Source: Chloroflexota bacterium
GTDB lineage: Bacteria > Chloroflexota > Dehalococcoidia > Tepidiformales > Tepidiformaceae
Assembly (NCBI GenBank): GCA_963169135.1
Contig: CAUJEQ010000283.1
Coordinates: 1 to 7,220 of the forward strand
Direction of reading: 5' to 3'
DNA length: 7,220 bases
Shown: positions 1 through 6,064 of the stretch, piece after piece
How the letters are laid out: the number at the start of each line of letters is the position of its first letter
Numbering within the stretch: the stretch's first letter is position 1
Translations under genes and position numbers: made by a program
The notes under the pieces: generated by a model
Seen by the model: only the letters and a program-made list of their open reading frames with translations
Database searches by the model: none
What the model was told of the DNA's origin: nothing

Positions 1-312
1 CTGGGCGATGATCCCGGCCTGTTGCCCCGTGAGGCCGACCGCTTCCTGCCCCAGGTTCTTCAGTGCCATGGCGAGCAGCGCCACCGAGACCTGCTCCCCG
101 GTGGAGAGCAGCATGTCCAGCTCGCGAGGGTCCGGGTCGGGCGCCACCTGCAACGCCAGGTCGAGCAGGTCATCTGTCGAGTTCCCCATCGCCGAGACCA
201 CCACGACCACCTGGTCGCCCGCCCGGACGCGCTTGATCACGCGTCCGGCGACGTGGCGGATGCGGTCGGCATCGGCGACTGACGTGCCGCCGTACTTCTG
301 GACTACGAGCAT
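1..312 (-). CDS. lysC: Aspartate kinase, N-terminal fragment (cut by window edge)
   Basis: The enzyme phosphorylates L-aspartate to 4-phospho-aspartate with ATP, the first step to lysine, threonine, methionine and diaminopimelate, in the cytoplasm. Only the first 104 residues are present; the frame stays open to the left edge. The N-terminus has the family signature VQKYGGTSV (residues 4-12, with Lys6), then VVVVVSAMG (35-43), TDDLL (46-50) and STGEQ (70-74), whose Glu belongs to the aspartate-binding site. All match the amino-acid kinase fold of aspartokinases in order and spacing. I chose the ATG at 312 because family members start two to four residues before the VQKYGG strand; an in-frame GTG seven codons upstream is possible. 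Neither start has a clear Shine-Dalgarno sequence. It lies 55 bp downstream of the lipoprotein gene in the same direction and could be cotranscribed with it. The C-terminal ACT regulatory domains are outside the window, so feedback type and any internal beta-subunit start cannot be judged. Confidence 0.95.
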   Translation of the reverse strand, partial: MLVVQKYGGTSVADADRIRHVAGRVIKRVRAGDQVVVVVSAMGNSTDDLLDLALQVAPDPDPRELDMLLSTGEQVSVALLAMALKNLGQEAVGLTGQQAGIIAQ

Positions 313-367
313 GCTCAGAATGTACCCCGGCACGACGTAACGGGAGAGACGCACACGGCGGGGAACG

Positions 368-1354
368 CTACCGCGTGGCGCCCCCGGCTACCGCTTTCAC
401 GCTCGCTTCCATGATGTTCCGCGCCACCGGCCCTTCCCAGCGGTCGTAGATCGTGCCCTTCGAGTCCACCACGTACACCACCGGCTCGCGGAGCGAACCG
501 TCCGGCCAGATCAGCCACTCGCGGGCGGTCGGGTTCAGTTCCTTCTTGTCGAAGTTCCGCCAGACCTCGATGTGGACGAAGTCCACGTCTTTCTTGTAGA
601 TGTCGTGCAGGTATTCGACTTCTTCGTTCACGGGCCCGCAGAAGCGCGAGGTGCAGAACGCAGGGGTCGAGAACACGATGACCAGCGGCCGCCCGGCGGC
701 GATGGCGTCCTTGATCTTCACGTCGTGCATGTCGTTGGCGGGTTCGCCGGAGTCGATTTCGCGGATGTCCTTCACGTCGGCTTTCGTCAGGTTGTCGCTC
801 TTGTAGGCGGCCTGTCCGGGGGCCGGCATGTTCGGCTTGGCGTAGACCTCGAAGCCAACGCTGGCGACGCCCTTCGTGCCGTCCTTCAGGGTGGCTTCGA
901 CGGCGATGCCCCACGGGCCCGCATGGTCGAACACCGCGGGGGCGAAGTAACCGACCCGGTCCTCGTCCTGGCCGCCGTGGACGTGCGTTTCGCCGCCGGC
1001 GTGGACGTGCCGGACCTCTTCGCCGACGCCGGGCGCGCTCTGCACCGCGTCGACGGTGAAGACGGGCTTCGGGCTGGCGGGATCGCTCAGGTCGTAGAAC
1101 GTGGCTCGCGCGGTGGCGCCGCCCTGGGGCAGGTCGTTCGCATCGGTGATCCCGAAGACGAAGTTGTTCTCGCCGACGTAGAAGTCCGAACCCGCGACCA
1201 CGAGGTTGACCTTCCCGCGCTGGTCGGGCGGGATGTTCCGGGCAGGGTCGCTGGTCGTCGGGAACGTTTCGGCTGCGTCGTCGTCATCGCCACCGCAGGC
1301 GAGGAGCACGAGGGTGAGGCCGGCGACGGCCAAGAGCAGAGGGAATCGACGCAT
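368..1354 (-). CDS. Lipoprotein with Ig-like N-terminal region and thioredoxin-like CX4C domain
   Basis: This is a 328-residue predicted membrane lipoprotein. Residues 1-20 form a type II signal peptide: Met-Arg-Arg, a hydrophobic stretch, then lipobox LLAC with Cys20 as the lipid-attachment site, followed by an acidic GGDDDD linker. Residues about 48-172 look like a beta-sandwich module and contain a His cluster, HVHAGGETHVH (116-126), plus His144. Residues about 205-325 resemble a thioredoxin/SCO-type fold: a strand (LVIVFSTPAF) leads into CTSRFCGPV, with Cys234 and Cys239 separated by four residues rather than the two of classical thioredoxins. A cis-Pro-like EPVVYVVD segment (290-297) follows. 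The likely role is extracytoplasmic thiol-disulfide exchange or metal handling; this is inference. The start is the second in-frame Met, at 1354, because the upstream one (1420) would put 22 non-signal residues before the signal peptide. No good Shine-Dalgarno sequence is visible. The gene sits 79 bp after the permease and 55 bp before lysC. Confidence 0.85.
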   Translation of the reverse strand: MRRFPLLLAVAGLTLVLLACGGDDDDAAETFPTTSDPARNIPPDQRGKVNLVVAGSDFYVGENNFVFGITDANDLPQGGATARATFYDLSDPASPKPVFTVDAVQSAPGVGEEVRHVHAGGETHVHGGQDEDRVGYFAPAVFDHAGPWGIAVEATLKDGTKGVASVGFEVYAKPNMPAPGQAAYKSDNLTKADVKDIREIDSGEPANDMHDVKIKDAIAAGRPLVIVFSTPAFCTSRFCGPVNEEVEYLHDIYKKDVDFVHIEVWRNFDKKELNPTAREWLIWPDGSLREPVVYVVDSKGTIYDRWEGPVARNIMEASVKAVAGGATR

Positions 1355-1371
1355 TGGGCACCAGCCGGCGG

Positions 1372-1390
1372 GGGCGCTCTGTGGGCGCCC
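1372..1390 (-). repeat. Perfect 6-bp inverted repeat (hairpin) between the permease and lipoprotein genes
   Basis: The arms GGGCGC and GCGCCC flank a 7-nt loop, in the 79-bp gap after the MFS stop codon and 18 bp before the lipoprotein start. The hairpin would form in RNA from the minus strand. No T-tract follows it, so it is not a standard intrinsic terminator. It could be a leader hairpin close to the translation start, or chance in GC-rich DNA. Confidence 0.35.
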
Positions 1391-1433
1391 GGGGCCGCGT
1401 GTCAGGATACAGGCCGGCACGGGAAAGAGCAGG

Positions 1434-2747
1434 CTAAACGGGCGCTTCCGCTGCCGTTCGCGCCGGGTGTGCGGGTTTACGCGCCAGGATGAAGAAGACC
1501 GACCCCGCCAGCGCGATCCCGGCCAGGATGTCGAACCCGAGCCGGTAGTTGCCGGTCCGGTCGTACATGTACCCGGCGATGAGCGGGCCGCTAATCGTGC
1601 CGATGATGATGATCATGTTCGAGACGCCCATGATCTTCCCGAAGGCCGAGCGGCCGAAGTAGTCGGCCCGGATCGCCGCCATCTGCGGCCCTCGCCAGCC
1701 CCACGCGAGCCCGTGGATCAGGGTGAATGCCACCACCATCCACACGTTCACGGCGTGCGAAAGGATGAGCAGCCCCCCGCTATGCATCGCCATGCAGGTC
1801 ACCAGCAGCGCGCGCTTGGTCACGCGGTCGCCCAGGAAGCCGCCGCTGATGGTGCCCATCAGGAACAGCAAGGTCATCAGGAACACGATCGTCGACGCCT
1901 GCCCCAATGAGTAACCCTGGCTCTCCCGCAGGTGCGATATCAGGTGCACGCCCATCGCCGAGACCACGAACAGGGCTGAAGCGTGACCGAGCGAGACCCA
2001 CCAGAACGCGGGCTCCCGTACCGCCTCGCCGAGCGTGAAGTCGTCCTCAGTCGCCCGCGCGACTACCCGCGGGTTCGCGTCTTCAGGGTGGGCCGCGGCG
2101 TCCTCGCTGTCACCGTCGGGCTGCAGGCCGTAGTCGTGCGGGTGGTGCCGAAGGACCTGCGTCAGCGGCAAACCGATGGCCATGATGAGGACGCCCGAGA
2201 GAAAGGCGGTGCCCCGCCAGCCCAGCCATTCGAGCAGGAGGACGGTGATCGGCACGGCCATGCCGCCGAGCGCGAACCCGGTCGAGGTCAGGCTGATCGC
2301 CGTCGCGCGGCGGCGTTCGAACCAGTGCACCGCGGCGAAGGTGACCGTCATGTAGCCGGCCATGCTCCCGCCGATCGACATCACCAGGAAGGCGCCATAG
2401 AAGGTGAGCGGCGTGTTCACCTGGCTGAACAACATGAATCCGATGCCCATGACGATCACGCCGATGCGCGCCACCGCTCGTGGGCCGATGCGGTCGAGCA
2501 GCCAGCCCTGGACAGGCCCGAGGATGCCGCTCTCCGCCTCGCGCAATGAGGATGCGGCCGAGAGCATGGTCTTGCTCCAGCCGAACTCATCGCGCAGGAG
2601 CACCACGTAGGCGCCGTAGCCCTGGCCGAGGAACATCGCCTGCATGACGTTCAGGCCTGCCCCCGCCGCGACGATCCACCACCCGAAGAAGACGCGTGGT
2701 GACCGCCGTGCGCGCTCGACAGCGGTCCGCGAAGTGGCCTCGGCCAA
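1434..2747 (-). CDS. MFS transporter, monocarboxylate/oxalate-formate antiporter-like
   Basis: A 437-residue secondary transporter of the inner membrane with about 12 predicted TM segments and a polar central loop (about 200-245) between the two six-helix halves. MFS loop 2-3 signature GWLLDRIGPR lies at 81-90, and its repeat in the second half, GGFLGDRVTKR, at 302-312. FERRRATA (143-150) matches the TM4-5 loop of many members. The opening FFGWWIVAAGAG (20-31) is common in monocarboxylate/OFA-type permeases. The substrate cannot be read from sequence; a small organic anion is the usual guess for this group. The start is TTG: it directly follows an in-frame TAG, and the next in-frame Met (residue 35) would remove most of TM1. 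A GGAGG lies 10 nt upstream. The length is normal for the family. It follows the peptidase gene by 65 bp, so uptake of a peptidase product is possible but unproven. Confidence 0.9.
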   Translation of the reverse strand: MAEATSRTAVERARRSPRVFFGWWIVAAGAGLNVMQAMFLGQGYGAYVVLLRDEFGWSKTMLSAASSLREAESGILGPVQGWLLDRIGPRAVARIGVIVMGIGFMLFSQVNTPLTFYGAFLVMSIGGSMAGYMTVTFAAVHWFERRRATAISLTSTGFALGGMAVPITVLLLEWLGWRGTAFLSGVLIMAIGLPLTQVLRHHPHDYGLQPDGDSEDAAAHPEDANPRVVARATEDDFTLGEAVREPAFWWVSLGHASALFVVSAMGVHLISHLRESQGYSLGQASTIVFLMTLLFLMGTISGGFLGDRVTKRALLVTCMAMHSGGLLILSHAVNVWMVVAFTLIHGLAWGWRGPQMAAIRADYFGRSAFGKIMGVSNMIIIIGTISGPLIAGYMYDRTGNYRLGFDILAGIALAGSVFFILARKPAHPARTAAEAPV

Positions 2748-2750
2748 CTA

Positions 2751-2762
2751 TCCTGTCCCTCC
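2751..2762 (-). promoter_or_regulatory. Ribosome-binding site that fixes the TTG start of the MFS gene
   Basis: On the minus strand this reads GGAGGGACAGGA, holding GGAGG 10 nt, AGGGA 8 nt and AGGA 3 nt before the TTG at 2747. With the in-frame TAG immediately before the TTG, it makes TTG the only sensible start. Confidence 0.65.
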
Positions 2763-2812
2763 ACCCCGCCCGCTGCGCGAAGTCTAGGACATGTTTCGCT
2801 CCCGGACTGCGG

Positions 2813-4432
2813 CTACCGCCGCCGGTGCAGCACAAACCCCGTCGCGAAGAAGGCCACCGCCAGCCCGAAGAAGCCCAGGCCGAACACCCAGTACCAGAAT
2901 GTGCTCACATCATCGGAGCCGTTGGCTTCCCCGGTCGAGGGCGGCGTGGGCGAGGCCGTGTCCGCTTCGGGAGGGGGAGGGCCGTTGCCGCAGGTCGTGC
3001 CAGCGGCGGGGACCGCGAGGCTCAGGAGGTACGCGTCCACGATGCCGTCGATGCAGCCGCTGCCCTGCGCGTAGATGGTGTGGCCCTCGCCGCGGTAGGT
3101 GACCAGCACGCCGCTTTCCAGTTGGCCGCTGAGCGCTTTGCCCCATTCGTAAGGCGTCGCCGGGTCGTTGGTCGTCGCGATAACGACGATCGGGGGCGCC
3201 CCGGCCCCCTTCGGCGCCGTGACGGGGTCTGCCTTCGCCGGCCAGTAGGCGCACACCAGCCCGGAAGTCGAGGCAGAACGTCCGAACGTCGGCGCGTCCC
3301 TGGCCACGGTGTCGCCCAGTCCGCGGTAGGCGTCCGGGTCTTTGGAACATTCGCCGTCGACGTAGTTCACCGCCGCGTTCGCTTCGATGAGGTTCGGGTA
3401 GTCGCCGTTGGGCTCGCGCTGCAGGTAGTTATCGGCGAGTTGGACGAGGCCGGTGCCGTCGCCTTTGCGGGCCTGCTCGAGCGCGGTTGTCAGGGCTCCC
3501 CAGGTGAACTTGCTGTACATGGCCGAGATGATGCCGAGCTGGACTTCGCCCGGCCCCGCGGCCCTGTCGGCGCCCTTCGATGGGAGCGGCGACTCCTCCG
3601 CCTTCGCGATGATGGCATCGACGACTTTCCTCGGATCGCCGTCGCGGGCGATGGCGCAGCGGTCGGCGAGGCAGTCGTCCAGGTAGGCCCGGAAGGCGCG
3701 CTCGAAGCCGATGATCTGCGTGCGGATGGTGTCTTCGTAGCCCAGCGAGAGGTCGGTCCCGCCGTCGAGCACCATCGCGCGGATGCTCCCGGGGAACATA
3801 TCGGCGTAGACGGCGCCGATCGATGTCCCGTACGAGTAGCCGACGTAGTTCAATTTCTCCTCGCCGAGGGCGGCACGGATCGCGTCCATGTCACGGGCGA
3901 CGTTCTTCGTGCCCAGGTGGGGAAGGATGTCGCCGTACTCCTTCGCGCAGTCTTCGGCGAAGAGCTGCGAGACGCGCTTCGCCTCCTCCCATTCCGCGTC
4001 GTTGTCCGGATCCGGGTCGAAGGCGACGAGTTCCTGAAGGCGGTCGTGGCAGACGATGGGCGTGCTTTCGCCGACGCCGCGGGGGTCGAACGCGACGATA
4101 TCGAAGCGGTTGCGGATGTCGTTCGAAAGCAGGCTCACCCAGATGCGGGTGAACTCGATGGCCGAGGCTCCCGGACCGCCCGGGTTCGCCAGGAGGACCC
4201 CAATGCGCTGCGATGCATCGCGGGCCGGGATGCGAATGAGGGACAGTTCGATCGTGCGCCCGGAGGGGTTGGCGTAGTCAAGGGGCACATCGAGGGTGGC
4301 GCATTCCACCCGCCCGACGCAGGGCTCCCAGTCGATGCCGGATTGGGCGGTGGTGGCCGGAGTTGCCGTGGGGGCGAGCCAGAGGATGGCAAACAGGCCG
4401 GCGGCCGCCAGCCCGGTCAGTAGTCGTTTCAT
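2813..4432 (-). CDS. Exported, membrane-anchored Tap-like serine peptidase (alpha/beta-hydrolase, family S33)
   Basis: A 539-residue protein resembling tripeptidyl aminopeptidases of the Streptomyces Tap type, which release short peptides from N-termini outside the cell. Residues 1-29 are a Sec signal peptide (MKRLLTG, hydrophobic core, Ala-rich end). The oxyanion-hole motif NPGGPG is at 83-88, FDPRGVGES at 115-123, and the nucleophile elbow GYSYG at 198-202 with Ser200. The charge relay is completed by Asp423 in TTNDPATP and His451 in GEGHT. The C-terminal TAP-like region covers about 380-481. Ten Cys residues (38, 44, 128, 162, 254, 259, 362, 394, 460, 481) suggest up to five disulfides. 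A Pro-rich linker (485-500) leads to one TM helix (about 510-535) ending in HRRR, so the mature enzyme is probably tethered with its catalytic domain outside. The ATG at 4432 fits the signal peptide; no Shine-Dalgarno sequence is evident. The true substrate could be a peptide or an ester. Confidence 0.9.
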   Translation of the reverse strand: MKRLLTGLAAAGLFAILWLAPTATPATTAQSGIDWEPCVGRVECATLDVPLDYANPSGRTIELSLIRIPARDASQRIGVLLANPGGPGASAIEFTRIWVSLLSNDIRNRFDIVAFDPRGVGESTPIVCHDRLQELVAFDPDPDNDAEWEEAKRVSQLFAEDCAKEYGDILPHLGTKNVARDMDAIRAALGEEKLNYVGYSYGTSIGAVYADMFPGSIRAMVLDGGTDLSLGYEDTIRTQIIGFERAFRAYLDDCLADRCAIARDGDPRKVVDAIIAKAEESPLPSKGADRAAGPGEVQLGIISAMYSKFTWGALTTALEQARKGDGTGLVQLADNYLQREPNGDYPNLIEANAAVNYVDGECSKDPDAYRGLGDTVARDAPTFGRSASTSGLVCAYWPAKADPVTAPKGAGAPPIVVIATTNDPATPYEWGKALSGQLESGVLVTYRGEGHTIYAQGSGCIDGIVDAYLLSLAVPAAGTTCGNGPPPPEADTASPTPPSTGEANGSDDVSTFWYWVFGLGFFGLAVAFFATGFVLHRRR

Positions 4433-4464
4433 ATCAGGGATGAAGGTACCAAGAACGCCGGTAA

Positions 4465-4481
4465 GGGGCCGTCAGCGCCCC
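4465..4481 (-). terminator. Weak terminator-like hairpin after the cyclase gene
   Basis: Three bases after the cyclase TGA, the minus strand has GGGGC, a 7-nt loop and GCCCC, followed by only two T residues. The position suits transcript termination or processing before the peptidase gene, but the stem is short and there is no real U-tract. This is a tentative call. Confidence 0.3.
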
Positions 4482-4484
4482 CGG

Positions 4485-5921
4485 TCAATCCTGCCAGCGC
4501 AGGTCCCAGAGGCGCACCGGGTCCTCCAAACCGCGGAGCGCCTGCTCGCCCCGGTCGCTGAAGAGGAAGCCCTTACCGGCGACCAGCTCGCGGACCACGT
4601 TCGCGACGAGGATTTCGCCCCCGGCCGCGAGGGAGGCGATCCGGGCCGCCGCGATGACGGCGGTGCCGAAGAGGTCATCGTCTTCCGCGATTGGCTCGCC
4701 GGCGTTGATGCCGACGCGGACGCGGAGCCCTTCGCTGAGGGGTCCCGAGAGGCCCGCGCCCAGGTTTTCGGCCGCCAGCGAGCGCTGCAGGGCGATTGCG
4801 CACTCGAGCGCTTTCTGGGTCGAATTGAACGACGCGAGGAAGCCATCGCCCATGGATTTCACTTCGCTGCCGCCGTGGGCGCGCAGGGCCTCGCGGGTGA
4901 CGCGCTCGTGTTCGCGCAGGACCTGGCGCCCGACGTGGTCGCCGAGCAGCCGGATGAGTTCGTTGTGCTTCTCGATGTCGGTGAACAGGATGGTGCGGAA
5001 GGAGGTGCCGCTCCGGACGCCGAAGCGCGCCCGGTTCTCGGCCGAGGCGACTTCGAGGACGAACGACCGGACGGCCTCGACCACCGGGTCATCCCAGGCG
5101 AACGGCGACTTGCCGGGAAGCACGGAGAGCCGGGCATCGGGGATCGCCCCGACGAGTCCGCGGGCGCGTTCGATGGCGAAGAAGGGCGAATCCATCCGGT
5201 GCAGGACGAGGACCGGGCAGCGAAGCGACGGCAGCAACGGACGGACATCGGCCCGGGCGAGGGAGTCGTTGGCCGCTACGAACTCTTCGGCGTTGACGCT
5301 TTCGCGGATGTAGCGGGCCACCCTGGCCGTCTGTTCGCCGTCGTCCAGGCCGTTGATGGCCGTCGCCAGGAGGTCGGTGAAAAGGCGCCAGTCCTGTTCG
5401 AGCACAGGCCGCAGGCTCGTCCACTCCGGCGCAGCCGCCGAGCTCCCGGGACCAGGGTTCGTGCGGAAGAGGGTGAGCGAAGCAACGCGCCCGGGGTTGT
5501 GGGCCGCGAACTGGATGGCGACCTTCCCGCAATCGGTGCCCGCAAAGATGTGGGCGCGGCCCAGGTCGAGCCGGTTGAGGACGCCTTCGAGGTCGTTCGA
5601 GAAGCCTTCGAGCGAGACATCGGCCACGCCCCGTTCGGAGAGGCCATTGTTGCGGTGGTCGAAGCGGATGACCGTGGCCCAGGTGCGCGCGGCGTCGTAG
5701 ACGCGGGACGACTCCGGCATCTCCCATTCGTGCTGGATGTTACTGAAGCCGGGCGGGTACATCACGAGCAGTGGGACGCCGTCGCCTACGGCCCAGAATG
5801 CGATGGAGACCCGATCGGGTGCCTGGGCGTACTGAATGCGGGGCAGCATGTCACGGCCAGTGGTTGGAGGCTGAGGCAGTGAGAGCCTCGCCGTTGCATC
5901 GTAACTTATTGTCGCCTCCAT
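4485..5921 (-). CDS. Alpha/beta-hydrolase-class III nucleotidyl cyclase fusion protein
   Basis: A 478-residue cytoplasmic protein with no TM helix. Residues about 26-292 form an alpha/beta-hydrolase domain and about 305-475 a class III adenylate/guanylate cyclase domain, the layout known from mycobacterial Rv1900c. The cyclase half has both metal-binding Asp residues (Asp315 in FTDIE, Asp359 in KSMGDGF), adenine-type substrate-specifying residues Lys355 and Asp416, and Arg427. The transition-state Asn, expected seven residues after Asp416, is Ile423. ATP to cAMP is the expected reaction if it is active. In the hydrolase half the nucleophile elbow reads GTDCG (128-132), with Asp130 in place of Ser; Asp244 (HRMD) is present; and the usual late His is replaced, apparently by Pro273 in PGKSPFAW. 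This suggests a ligand-sensing rather than a standard esterase role. I chose the ATG at 5921 because AGGGG lies 5 nt upstream. ATGs at 6014 (no Shine-Dalgarno, non-domain sequence) and 5849 (right before the domain) remain possible. Confidence 0.88.
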   Translation of the reverse strand: MEATISYDATARLSLPQPPTTGRDMLPRIQYAQAPDRVSIAFWAVGDGVPLLVMYPPGFSNIQHEWEMPESSRVYDAARTWATVIRFDHRNNGLSERGVADVSLEGFSNDLEGVLNRLDLGRAHIFAGTDCGKVAIQFAAHNPGRVASLTLFRTNPGPGSSAAAPEWTSLRPVLEQDWRLFTDLLATAINGLDDGEQTARVARYIRESVNAEEFVAANDSLARADVRPLLPSLRCPVLVLHRMDSPFFAIERARGLVGAIPDARLSVLPGKSPFAWDDPVVEAVRSFVLEVASAENRARFGVRSGTSFRTILFTDIEKHNELIRLLGDHVGRQVLREHERVTREALRAHGGSEVKSMGDGFLASFNSTQKALECAIALQRSLAAENLGAGLSGPLSEGLRVRVGINAGEPIAEDDDLFGTAVIAAARIASLAAGGEILVANVVRELVAGKGFLFSDRGEQALRGLEDPVRLWDLRWQD

Positions 5922-5926
5922 CGCCG

Positions 5927-5931
5927 CCCCT
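5927..5931 (-). promoter_or_regulatory. Ribosome-binding site deciding the cyclase start
   Basis: The minus strand reads AGGGG, then a 5-nt spacer CGGCG, then ATG at 5921. Neither the upstream ATG (6014) nor the downstream one (5849) has a comparable site, so this selects the 478-residue product. Confidence 0.6.
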
Positions 5932-5997
5932 AATTTTCGCCGGGCCGTGTGAACAACGCTCGCTCCGGGCGCGTCCCGCGGGCCTAACGACGTCCAG

Positions 5998-6014
5998 ATG
6001 GAAATTGTTCCCAT
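5998..6014. promoter_or_regulatory. 17-bp near-palindrome upstream of the cyclase gene, possible operator
   Basis: The plus strand reads atggaaattgttcccat: two 7-bp half-sites, ATGG-A/G-AA and their complement, around a 3-bp centre with one asymmetric pair per arm. It is an AT-richer island in a GC-rich gap, centred about 85 bp upstream of the cyclase start codon, where a repressor or activator dimer could bind. No particular regulator family is recognised, and no confident -35/-10 pair could be placed beside it. Confidence 0.35.
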
Positions 6015-6024
6015 GACGGCGACT

Positions 6025-6054
6025 GGAGGGGAGCGGCGGCGGCCGTCCCCCTCC
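6025..6054 (-). terminator. Strong GC hairpin just after the methyltransferase stop
   Basis: Two 13-nt arms, GGAGGGGGACGGC and GCCGCTCCCCTCC on the minus strand, surround a 4-nt loop. They pair at all positions except one G-T wobble and one A-C mismatch. The hairpin starts 10 bp after the methyltransferase TAA and would strongly stall polymerase or protect the transcript end. No T-tract follows, so it is a non-canonical intrinsic or Rho-assisted terminator at best. It probably separates the methyltransferase transcript from the cyclase. Confidence 0.5.
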
Positions 6055-6064
6055 CGGGCGACCG

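Noticed and set aside
313..367. Lysine riboswitch before lysC
   Set aside because: The 55-bp gap is far too short for a lysine riboswitch aptamer, and no conserved structure is visible.
572..1492. 306-codon open frame on the plus strand
   Set aside because: It is antisense to the lipoprotein gene and overlaps the permease end. It has no ribosome-binding site or domain.
2696..4423. 575-codon open frame on the plus strand
   Set aside because: It lies antisense to the peptidase gene and shows no recognisable domain. Its composition is Arg/Gly/Asp/Val-rich, as expected for the mirror frame of a GC-rich gene.
4296..5882. 528-codon open frame on the plus strand
   Set aside because: It is antisense to the cyclase fusion, whose domains and motifs are unmistakable. 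The plus-strand translation has low complexity and no motif.
5936..5956. TTGTTC on the minus strand as a -35 box for the cyclase
   Set aside because: No acceptable -10 box lies at 16-18 bp spacing, and the implied transcript would start inside the ribosome-binding site.
5922..6014. 31-residue N-terminal extension of the cyclase from the ATG at 6014
   Set aside because: There is no ribosome-binding site there, the added residues match no domain, and the ATG falls inside the near-palindrome. The ATG at 5921 has a good site.
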